Assembly: GCA_008086245.1 (NCBI GenBank)
Contig: VSIX01000077.1
Span: 1-5,159 of the forward strand
Direction: 5' to 3'
From: Candidatus Mcinerneyibacterium aminivorans
GTDB lineage: Bacteria; Macinerneyibacteriota; Macinerneyibacteria; Macinerneyibacteriales; Macinerneyibacteriaceae
DNA length: 5,159 nt
Every line of letters begins with the position of its first letter. The first letter of the stretch is position 1. Of this stretch, positions 1-4,094 are shown piece after piece. Below the pieces are notes generated by a model. The model ran no database searches. It was not told the origin of the DNA and saw only the letters and a list, made by a program, of their open reading frames with translations. Made by a program: the position numbers and the translations under genes.

Positions 1-16
1 TCAAATAGATTAACAA

Positions 17-40
17 TTCTTCCTTGGTATAACATTTAAG
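17..40 (+). repeat. Degenerate 22-nt module, copy 1
   Basis: This copy reads TTCTTC, a short spacer, then GGTATAACATTTAAG. It belongs to a family with the form TCTTC-NNN-GGWATWASATTTAAG, also found at 122-142, 148-169, 229-248, 352-375, 380-404, 2588-2609, 2642-2662 and, weakly, 2667-2689. It has no coding potential. Its function is unknown. Confidence 0.55.
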
Positions 41-44
41 CTTT

Positions 45-73
45 GTTCACTGTGCATTGTTCCGATGTACGTT
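45..73 (+). repeat. Degenerate heptanucleotide tandem array
   Basis: Four 7-nt units can be read as GTTCACT, GTGCATT, GTTCCGA and, after one extra T, GTACGTT. A hairpin starts 2 nt downstream. The same arrangement and closely related units occur at 256-283, which is why this is treated as a real array and not chance. Confidence 0.45.
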
Positions 74-75
74 GA

Positions 76-97
76 AAAAATCCCTAAAGGGATTTTT
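76..97. repeat. Perfect A-tract/T-tract hairpin
   Basis: The arms AAAAATCCC and GGGATTTTT flank a TAAA loop, giving a perfect 9-4-9 palindrome. The T-tract on each strand would allow weak bidirectional intrinsic termination. No gene ends nearby, so it is better viewed as one of the hairpin units of the intergenic mosaic. Confidence 0.6.
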
Positions 98-117
98 AAA
101 TATGTGAGCGAAATTCA

Positions 118-169
118 GGAATCTTCTGGTATTACATTTAAGTTTTTTCTTCAAAGGAATAAGATTTAA
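118..169 (+). repeat. Two tandem copies of the 22-nt module
   Basis: The first copy (122-142) is TCTTCTGGTATTACATTTAA plus G. The second (148-169) begins TCTTCAAAGGAATAAG. Bases 118-143 match 2637-2662 at 25 of 26 positions, the mismatch being G128 against A2647. The second copy matches 2588-2609 at 19 of 22. These matches link the upstream and downstream mosaics. Confidence 0.6.
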
Positions 170-177
170 TTTTTTTA

Positions 178-224
178 CTTATACTTTAGCTTTGACTTAG
201 ACTAAAAATTGAATGGCAATTTTT
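178..224 (+). repeat. Hexamer array followed by hairpin
   Basis: Hexamers CTTATA, CTTTAG, CTTTGA and CTTAGA (178-201) lead into a stem-loop with arms AAAAATTG (204-211) and CAATTTTT (217-224) around a 5-nt loop. This is the second array-hairpin pair in the upstream mosaic. It is followed at 229-248 by another degenerate module (TCTTCGAAGGTATTAGATCC). Confidence 0.45.
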
Positions 225-255
225 CATTTCTTCGAAGGTATTAGATCCAAACTTT

Positions 256-283
256 GTGCTTTGTACAATGTGCAATGTACATT
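256..283 (+). repeat. Heptanucleotide tandem array
   Basis: Four in-phase 7-nt units are visible: GTGCTTT, GTACAAT, GTGCAAT and GTACATT. They end 2 nt before the next hairpin. Unit sequence and position relative to the hairpin mirror the array at 45-73. Confidence 0.55.
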
Positions 284-285
284 CA

Positions 286-307
286 AAAAATCTCGCAAGA
301 GATTTTT
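286..307. repeat. Perfect hairpin with GCAA loop
   Basis: The arms AAAAATCTC (286-294) and GAGATTTTT (299-307) flank GCAA, a GNRA-type tetraloop. The core recurs at 437-456, so this is a repeated sequence and not a one-off stem. It could terminate transcription on either strand. Confidence 0.6.
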
Positions 308-312
308 AAGAA

Positions 313-348
313 GTCATTGCGAGTGAACGAAGTGAGTGAAGCAATCTC
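313..348. repeat. GTCATTGCGAG...GAAGCAATCTC interspersed repeat
   Basis: The unit begins GTCATTGCGAGTGAA and ends GAGTGAAGCAATCTC, with ATTGC/GCAAT at its ends able to pair. The 7-mer GAGTGAA appears twice inside. From memory, very similar GTCATTGCGAG...GAAGCAATCTC units are dispersed in many unrelated bacterial genomes. Diverged counterparts may lie at 103-120 and 2614-2640. Confidence 0.6.
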
Positions 349-351
349 AAG

Positions 352-404
352 AACTACTTTGGAATAACATTTAAGTATTTTTCTTCAGAGGAATAAGTAT
401 TTAG
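352..404 (+). repeat. Two tandem copies of the 22-nt module
   Basis: Copy one ends GGAATAACATTTAAG (361-375). Copy two (380-404) runs from TTCTTCAGAGGAATAAG to TTTAG. This is the same paired arrangement as at 118-169, again placed just before a tandem array and hairpin. Confidence 0.5.
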
Positions 405-412
405 TTTTATCT

Positions 413-436
413 GGTTCTAATTCTGGTTCTGGTTCT
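413..436 (+). repeat. GGTTCT hexamer array
   Basis: There are four head-to-tail hexamers: GGTTCT, AATTCT, GGTTCT, GGTTCT. The array abuts the hairpin at 437-456 with no gap. A copy-number-variable microsatellite here would sit about 25 nt upstream of the marR-type gene's -35 box. Confidence 0.65.
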
Positions 437-456
437 AAAATCTCGCAAGAGATTTT
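437..456 (+). terminator. Hairpin with GCAA loop and T-run upstream of the marR promoter
   Basis: The stem AAAATCTC/GAGATTTT with a GCAA loop is followed by T457-T458. It has the form of a weak rho-independent terminator and would insulate the downstream promoter from upstream readthrough. It is also a second copy of the 286-307 hairpin, so a repeat origin is equally likely. Confidence 0.45.
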
Positions 457-457
457 T

Positions 458-475
458 TAGTTGACACCTCAACTA
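458..475. promoter_or_regulatory. Putative MarR operator O1 over the -35 box
   Basis: TAGTTGA and TCAACTA flank CACC, forming a perfect 7-4-7 inverted repeat that contains the whole -35 TTGACA. Its size and symmetry suit a MarR-family dimer. A near copy lies 36 nt downstream. Binding here would exclude RNA polymerase. Confidence 0.6.
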
Positions 476-488
476 TCATTGCTACAAT
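461..488 (+). promoter_or_regulatory. Sigma-70 type promoter of the marR-MATE operon
   Basis: TTGACA (461-466) is separated by 16 nt from TACAAT (483-488), which is preceded by TG-C, an extended -10. Transcription would start at about 495, roughly 29 nt before the chosen start codon at 524. The -35 box is embedded in one palindrome and the start point lies at the edge of a second. Confidence 0.8.
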
Positions 489-494
489 AAATTC

Positions 495-512
495 CGTTGA
501 CAAATCAACTAT
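495..512. promoter_or_regulatory. Putative MarR operator O2 at the transcription start
   Basis: GTTGA (496-500) and TCAAC (505-509) flank CAAA. The 18-nt window 495-512 matches 459-476 at all but three positions (A/C, and CC against AA in the centre). It covers the inferred start point and ends just before the ribosome binding site, a classic repressor position. Confidence 0.6.
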
Positions 513-523
513 ATGGAGGATTC

Positions 524-958
524 ATGTATAAAGAACCAATGGGAAAATATTTGAGTATAGCCAAAAGAGCTCATTCAATGCTTCTTCAAAAAAAATTAAA
601 ACAGTATAATATAGGCACCGGAGAGCTCTATATTTTAATAGTCCTCTATAAGGAGGATGGTATCTGCCAGCAAAAAATCTGTGATCATTACAGAATAAAT
701 AAGGCTGCTGTGGGAAGGGCGGTCCACAAACTTGAGAAAAAACATTTTATAACCAAAAAACCGGATGAAAAAGACAGAAGGAAACGAATTCTTTCTCTGA
801 CTGAAAAAGCAAGAAAAATGAAACCTGAATTTAAAAATATTTTAAGATCGGCTGAAAAAGTCCTAAGAAAAGATTTATCCGATAAAGAAATTGAAACCTT
901 TTTGAAGGTATCAAAAAAAATAAGTAAAAATATTCATGAAGTTTTAGACCAAAATTAG
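524..958 (+). CDS. MarR-family transcriptional repressor
   Basis: The product is a 144-residue winged-helix regulator of usual MarR/SlyA length. The recognition helix is around residues 58-72 (INKAAVGRAVHKLEKK). The wing at about 80-94 has the family pattern D-x-x-D-R-R...L-x-L-T (DEKDRRKRILSLTEKA). Flanking helices form the dimer interface. ATG 524 is chosen because GGAGGA (515-520) lies 3 nt upstream. An in-frame TTG at 497 lies essentially at the inferred transcription start and inside O2, so it is rejected. The gene is followed after 16 nt by a MATE exporter in the same operon, a common pairing in which a ligand-responsive repressor controls its own pump. Two TTGA-type palindromes at the promoter are the probable autoregulatory operators. 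The ligand cannot be told from sequence. Confidence 0.93.
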   Translation: MYKEPMGKYLSIAKRAHSMLLQKKLKQYNIGTGELYILIVLYKEDGICQQKICDHYRINKAAVGRAVHKLEKKHFITKKPDEKDRRKRILSLTEKARKMKPEFKNILRSAEKVLRKDLSDKEIETFLKVSKKISKNIHEVLDQN

Positions 959-963
959 GAGGA
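957..963 (+). promoter_or_regulatory. Ribosome binding site of the MATE gene
   Basis: AGGAGGA overlaps the last bases of the marR-type stop codon (TAG 956-958). It is 11 nt from the ATG at 975, slightly longer than ideal. The overlap suggests translational coupling of the pump to the repressor. Confidence 0.7.
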
Positions 964-974
964 CTTAACAGGTA

Positions 975-2357
975 ATGGCCATTGTTAAAAAATCGGAAAG
1001 ACTGGGTAAAGAAAAAATAGGAAAATTACTAATTAAACTATCCATACCTGCCATTGTAGGTATGGTTATCCAATCACTTTATAATATAATAGATACAATT
1101 TATGTGGGTAAATTAAGTACAGACGCACTTTCTGCACTTTCTTTAGCCTTTCCAATCCAGATGGTAATTATTTCTCTGGGTGTTGGAACGGGAGTGGGAG
1201 CAAGTTCCCTGATTTCAAGACTTTTAGGAGCCGGTAATAAAAAAAGAGCAGAAAATGCAGCAGAACATGTATTTTTTATTGCAATAATATTTGGTATAGC
1301 AACTGCAATTGTGGGAGCCTTTTTTGCCGAAGATATTCTCCGCCTTTTTACCGATAGTGAAAAGTTGATAGGCCTGACTATGCAGTACATCCCGGTAATT
1401 ATGATAGGTTCTATTGCAGTTTATGTACCTGCAACTTTTAACTATATATTAAGGGGAGAAGGGAATACATTTGTTCCCATGCTTACAATGATAATAGGAG
1501 CGGTTACCAATATTATCCTCGATCCATTTCTAATATTTGGGCTGTGGTTTTTTCCAAAAATGGGTATTGCCGGAGCCGCTTATGCAACAATTTCTGCAAG
1601 ACTTCTGGGTGGAATCTTTATAACAAAAGTTCTATTAAGTGACAAAAACGAATTAACCCTGAGGTTGAGATACTTCAAACCCGATTTTAAGATTTTAAAA
1701 GAGATATATGAGGTCGGTATTCCGGCAATGGCAAATAGGCTGTTATTTAGCGTTGCTTTAGCTTTAATTAATAAAATACTCGGTACTTTTAATACAACGG
1801 CAATAGGAGTGATGGGTGTTATTTTTAGACTTCAATCACTATTCTTAATGGCAATTTTTGGTTTGAACCAGGGATATCTTCCAATTGTGGGATACAATTA
1901 CGGTCATAAAAATCCCGAGAGGATGAAAAAAACCATAAAATTGGGAGGGTTAACAGCTCTTTCATTCGGCACATTTGGATTTTTATTATTTTTTGTATTC
2001 CCGGAAACTATGCTCGGTATATTTAACAAAAATCCGGAGTTTTTGAGAATAGGAGTTCATGCATTTAAGAGGGTAAGTTTCTCATACATGTTTCTGTCTT
2101 TAAATATTATCGGGGTGGCAACCTTTCAGGCAATGGGAAGGGGTTTGCCAAGTTTTGCCCTCACAGTATTAAGACAGATGATTCTTCTGGTGCCGGGACT
2201 TTATATACTGGGAAACACTTTTGGACTAAATAATGCATGGCTTGCATTCCCGATAGCCGAATCGGTTACCTTTACGATAACCGCTACATGGCTGTATCAC
2301 TGTATAAAAAAAGAAGTTAAATATCTATATGATTCTAAAGGTTTAGAAACTACGTAA
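975..2357 (+). CDS. MATE-family efflux transporter
   Basis: The product is a 460-residue inner-membrane antiporter of normal MATE length, with about 12 hydrophobic segments in two bundles. Each MATE half carries related motifs. The first helix here has SIPAIVGMVIQSLYNIIDTI, including an acidic D40 of the kind involved in cation coupling. NIILDPFLIFG (179-189) and GLNQGYLPIVGYNYG (297-310 region) are typical family signatures. The second half starts near VGIPAMANRLLFS (248-259). The family exports cationic drugs or metabolites in exchange for Na+ or H+. The sequence resembles the DinF/NorM-like clostridial group, but substrate and ion cannot be assigned. The start follows the only good ribosome binding site. 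The gene is intact, and no convincing GC-rich terminator follows its stop. Confidence 0.95.
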   Translation: MAIVKKSERLGKEKIGKLLIKLSIPAIVGMVIQSLYNIIDTIYVGKLSTDALSALSLAFPIQMVIISLGVGTGVGASSLISRLLGAGNKKRAENAAEHVFFIAIIFGIATAIVGAFFAEDILRLFTDSEKLIGLTMQYIPVIMIGSIAVYVPATFNYILRGEGNTFVPMLTMIIGAVTNIILDPFLIFGLWFFPKMGIAGAAYATISARLLGGIFITKVLLSDKNELTLRLRYFKPDFKILKEIYEVGIPAMANRLLFSVALALINKILGTFNTTAIGVMGVIFRLQSLFLMAIFGLNQGYLPIVGYNYGHKNPERMKKTIKLGGLTALSFGTFGFLLFFVFPETMLGIFNKNPEFLRIGVHAFKRVSFSYMFLSLNIIGVATFQAMGRGLPSFALTVLRQMILLVPGLYILGNTFGLNNAWLAFPIAESVTFTITATWLYHCIKKEVKYLYDSKGLETT

Positions 2358-2410
2358 AAATTGATATCGGGATATTTAGTAACAGTAGGAAATCCTTAGA
2401 AGTTCTACCA

Positions 2411-2452
2411 CGTGACGCGTAACGCGTAACGGGAAAAATAGCTATCATTTTT
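2411..2452 (+). repeat. CGTRACG heptamer array followed by hairpin
   Basis: Three exact-phase heptamers, CGTGACG then CGTAACG twice (2411-2431), are much more GC-rich than their surroundings. Three nt later, AAAAAT (2434-2439) and ATTTTT (2447-2452) can pair around a 7-nt loop. The array-hairpin order is the same as in the upstream mosaic. Confidence 0.55.
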
Positions 2453-2507
2453 AGATTATGATTAATAATTAAGCAAGGATTTGAGAAGTTTAAAAATTAA
2501 ATACAAG

Positions 2508-2528
2508 AAAATTATCTATGATAATTTT
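2508..2528. repeat. Perfect hairpin with TAT loop
   Basis: AAAATTATC (2508-2516) and GATAATTTT (2520-2528) form a perfect 9-nt stem around TAT, followed by one more T. Being almost entirely A/T, it would be a poor terminator. It fits the A-tract/T-tract hairpin class of this region. Confidence 0.5.
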
Positions 2529-2532
2529 TATA

Positions 2533-2583
2533 TCGAACAACGAATTACTAACTACTAATAACGAAAATTTCGATAGAAATTTT
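2533..2583. repeat. Heptamer array merging into a hairpin
   Basis: Units TCGAACA, ACGAATT, ACTAACT, ACTAATA and ACGAAAA run in phase from 2533 to 2567. The last overlaps a perfect 8-4-8 stem-loop, with AAAATTTC (2564-2571) and GAAATTTT (2576-2583) around GATA. A 22-nt module follows at 2588. Confidence 0.5.
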
Positions 2584-2587
2584 AAAA

Positions 2588-2689
2588 TCTTCAGAGGTAT
2601 AAGATTTTATATCTGTCAATTGTGAATTTGATAGCCGGAATCTTCTAGTATTACATTTAAGTCTTTCCTTCGAATGATTTAGGTTTAAG
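2588..2689 (+). repeat. 22-nt modules, downstream set
   Basis: Copies start at 2588 (TCTTCAGAGGTATAAGATTT...), at 2642 (TCTTCTAGTATTACATTTAA...), and in weaker form at 2667 (CCTTCGAATGATTTAGGTTT...). The 2637-2662 segment is 25/26 identical to 118-143. Bases 2614-2640 between copies could be a decayed form of the 313-348 repeat. Confidence 0.5.
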
Positions 2690-2697
2690 AATTTTCC

Positions 2698-2725
2698 ATT
2701 CTTAATTCTTAATTTTTAATTCTCT
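2698..2725 (+). repeat. ATTCTTA heptamer array
   Basis: Four in-phase units are visible: ATTCTTA twice, ATTTTTA, then ATTCTCT. It is the third period-7 array in this intergenic stretch. Here the nearest hairpin is 32 nt downstream, not adjacent. Confidence 0.5.
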
Positions 2726-2757
2726 CCTCTTTTAAGGGACAGCTTGACTAAAATTTA

Positions 2758-2776
2758 AAATTAGCTATGCTAATTT
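2758..2776. repeat. Perfect hairpin with TAT loop
   Basis: AAATTAGC (2758-2765) and GCTAATTT (2769-2776) pair around TAT. The form is close to that of the 2508-2528 hairpin. It is the last hairpin of the mosaic before the LytTR-type sites. Confidence 0.5.
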
Positions 2777-2812
2777 GAACACCTATTTTCTTTTCTCTGA
2801 GAAAAAAATTCT

Positions 2813-2862
2813 ACAGTTTATCGAAAAATAACTACAGTTTATGTTATTTTTACTACGTTGCT
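2813..2862 (+). promoter_or_regulatory. LytTR-type binding repeats, spaced 21 nt
   Basis: ACAGTTTAT occurs at 2813-2821 and again at 2834-2842, exactly 21 nt apart. Each fits the AgrA-type LytTR consensus [TA][AC][CA]GTTN[AG][TG] at every position, and 9-bp boxes with 12-bp gaps are the known layout for that family. The flanking CT is also shared (11-nt direct repeat). A third, imperfect box TACGTTGCT lies at 2854-2862 (20 nt on, one mismatch). The adjacent LytTR gene suggests autoregulation. Confidence 0.7.
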
Positions 2863-2874
2863 AATTATTATTGG

Positions 2875-2903
2875 TTGACATTGTTTTAATTTTTTGTTAA
2901 AAA
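2875..2903 (+). promoter_or_regulatory. Promoter of the receiver/LytTR genes
   Basis: TTGACA (2875-2880) with a 17-nt spacer leads to TAAAAA (2898-2903), a poor -10 rescued by an upstream TG-T (extended -10). Transcription would begin near 2910. The weak -10 is consistent with an activator-dependent promoter, with the LytTR-type boxes upstream. Confidence 0.6.
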
Positions 2904-2951
2904 TTTGTGTTGGGGATAAAAAAATCTTTATTTTTCAAAATTGGGGGAAAA

Positions 2952-3218
2952 ATGGGGATTAAAATTTTTTGTATTGTAGATAATTATATTTTATCTAAAT
3001 TAAAAAATATTCTTGTTGAGATTTATAAAGTTGAAAAAAATATATACAAAAACAAAATTGAAACAGCATTTAGAAAAATTAACGAGTACAAACCAGATTT
3101 GATTTTTTGTGAATCCAATCACAGAATAATTGAATATCTAAATTTTATTAAATATAAAATTTATAAACCTTGTCTTATATTGATTTCTGAAAAAAGAAAA
3201 TTTCTCATAAGATTATAA
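2952..3218 (+). CDS. Truncated receiver-like protein (paralogue of next gene)
   Basis: The product is 88 residues and aligns with the first ~90 residues of the next protein. Both share MGI-x(3)-CI-x-D at the N-terminus, a KP[DE]LIF strand near residue 50, and YKP before the fourth strand. It lacks the rest of the receiver fold and any DNA-binding domain. At the phosphoacceptor position the neighbour has D56 and this protein has E54 (LIFCE against LIFLD), a change often considered phosphomimetic. ATG 2952 is chosen because GGGGGA precedes it. An in-frame GTG at 2907 lies upstream of or at the inferred transcription start, so it is rejected. It may be a partial-duplication relic or a small modulator dimerising with the full-length regulator. 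Only 29 nt separate it from that gene, so the two are probably cotranscribed. Confidence 0.6.
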   Translation: MGIKIFCIVDNYILSKLKNILVEIYKVEKNIYKNKIETAFRKINEYKPDLIFCESNHRIIEYLNFIKYKIYKPCLILISEKRKFLIRL

Positions 3219-3238
3219 ATTTTTTTAATCAAAATATT

Positions 3239-3245
3239 GGAGGAG
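3239..3245 (+). promoter_or_regulatory. Strong ribosome binding site of the LytTR regulator
   Basis: GGAGGAG lies 2 nt from the ATG at 3248. It is much closer to consensus than the sites of the receiver stub or the radical SAM gene, suggesting the full-length regulator is the better translated cistron. Confidence 0.7.
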
Positions 3246-3247
3246 TT

Positions 3248-3955
3248 ATGGGAATAAATTCAGTTTGTATATCGGATTGTAATAAAACTAATAATTTAAT
3301 AAGAGATTGTTTTAAATATGAAGAAAAAGGGATTACTGATATAAATTATAACCAATACAAAAAAGACACTTTTAAAAAAATAAAAAGAAAGAAGCCAGAA
3401 CTTATTTTTTTAGATTTTGATGAAATTATGATTGATAAATTAGATATTTTTAGAGATTCTTCATATAAACCTTATATAGTTTTTATTTTAGATAATAAAA
3501 AGGTAATACATAAAATTATAAAATTCAATAGATTAAATTATTTCACAGCTGATTGTATATTAAAACCTTTAAATGAGAAAAAGTTGATAAAAACTATAGA
3601 AAGATTTTTTAATTATCATAAAAAGAGTAAAAATCAAAATAATAAAAAAATCAAATTTAATCTAAATAATGAAATAGTTTATTTATATAAAAGCGATATT
3701 TTTTATATAACAACATGTGAAAAATATCGGATGATAAATACAAAAAAAGATAATTATTACAGTAATAAATCTTTAAAATATTATGAAAAGAAATTTAAAG
3801 ATATAGGATTTGAAAGGATTAATAGGTACTACCTAATAAATATGAATAAAGTACAAAAAATAAAAAAAATTAACTATAGAAAAATAATTATATATGTTGA
3901 AGATATTTATAAAAAAATAAGGGTTGGAAGAAAATATCTAAAAAAATTTAAATAA
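3248..3955 (+). CDS. REC-LytTR response regulator
   Basis: The product is 235 residues, the usual size for AgrA/VirR-type regulators. Residues 1-122 form a receiver: an acidic residue at D10, phosphoacceptor D56 in PELIFLD, and the conserved Lys in CILKPLNEKKL (K106). The Ser/Thr expected at the end of the fourth strand appears to be Leu (L81), which is atypical. Residues 135-235 are a LytTR DNA-binding domain, with a DIFYI strand, SLKYYEKKF, the family signature FERINRYYLINMNKVQKI, and a closing RVGRKYLKKF. LytTR proteins bind 9-bp direct repeats phased at about 21 bp; such repeats occur upstream of this transcription unit and again before the radical SAM gene. No histidine kinase is in the window, so the signal is unknown. 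Family assignment is firm and targets are inferred. Confidence 0.93.
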   Translation: MGINSVCISDCNKTNNLIRDCFKYEEKGITDINYNQYKKDTFKKIKRKKPELIFLDFDEIMIDKLDIFRDSSYKPYIVFILDNKKVIHKIIKFNRLNYFTADCILKPLNEKKLIKTIERFFNYHKKSKNQNNKKIKFNLNNEIVYLYKSDIFYITTCEKYRMINTKKDNYYSNKSLKYYEKKFKDIGFERINRYYLINMNKVQKIKKINYRKIIIYVEDIYKKIRVGRKYLKKFK

Positions 3956-3956
3956 T

Positions 3957-3990
3957 TTCACCAGCTCGGTACCCGTATTCACCGTTTCAG
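3957..3990 (+). promoter_or_regulatory. 21-nt-phased direct repeat upstream of the radical SAM gene
   Basis: TTCACC occurs at 3957-3962 and 3978-3983, exactly 21 nt apart, and homology continues as 9 of 13 matching positions. The second copy contains ACCGTTTCA (7 of 9 to the LytTR consensus). The first contains CCAGCTCGG, reminiscent of the CCAGTT-type VirR box but lacking a perfect GTT. A possible -35, TTGACT (3995-4000), follows 5 nt after the second box. No good -10 is seen; TATTGA at 17 nt is the best spaced. The patch is strikingly GC-rich for its surroundings. Confidence 0.4.
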
Positions 3991-4094
3991 CATATTGACT
4001 ATTGAAAAATTTAATAATATTGATTAGTTTAATTTTCTAAGAAGATTGATTATTTAATTAGGTTTATTAATAAAAAAAGAAAGGAAAAAAAATT

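Larger units (their letters stand above)
2358..2810. other. Gene-free downstream repeat mosaic
   Basis: No ORF with start, ribosome binding site and recognisable protein is present on either strand. The stretch contains three period-7 arrays, five or more hairpins and three or four 22-nt module copies, listed separately. Bases 2358-2405 hold nothing I recognise. A small palindrome at 2791-2805 (TTTTCTC, T, GAGAAAA) precedes the LytTR-type sites and may be a weak terminator. Confidence 0.6.

Noticed and set aside
1-456. CRISPR array
   Set aside because: Repeats are degenerate, unequal in spacing and interrupted by hairpins and microsatellites. There is no constant repeat with unique spacers of even length.
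437-520. Riboswitch or attenuator leader for the marR-MATE operon
   Set aside because: The GCAA hairpin lies upstream of the promoter, and the transcribed leader is only about 29 nt, too short for a riboswitch.
1100-1390. Minus-strand open frame of 96 codons inside the MATE gene
   Set aside because: It lies wholly inside a well-supported membrane protein gene and its translation shows no recognisable domain. It is an antisense shadow.
3963-3975. 13-nt identity to the SacI-KpnI part of a common cloning polylinker (AGCTCGGTACCCG)
   Set aside because: Flanking bases on both sides diverge from vector sequence and the patch fits a 21-nt-phased direct repeat. Chance similarity is likelier than contamination, though reads over the patch would settle it.
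3995-4027. Ten-codon frame from TTG (MTIEKFNNID) as a possible precursor peptide
   Set aside because: It has no ribosome binding site, is too short, has no Cys, Ser/Thr-rich or Gly-rich core, and the TTG doubles as a possible -35 box.
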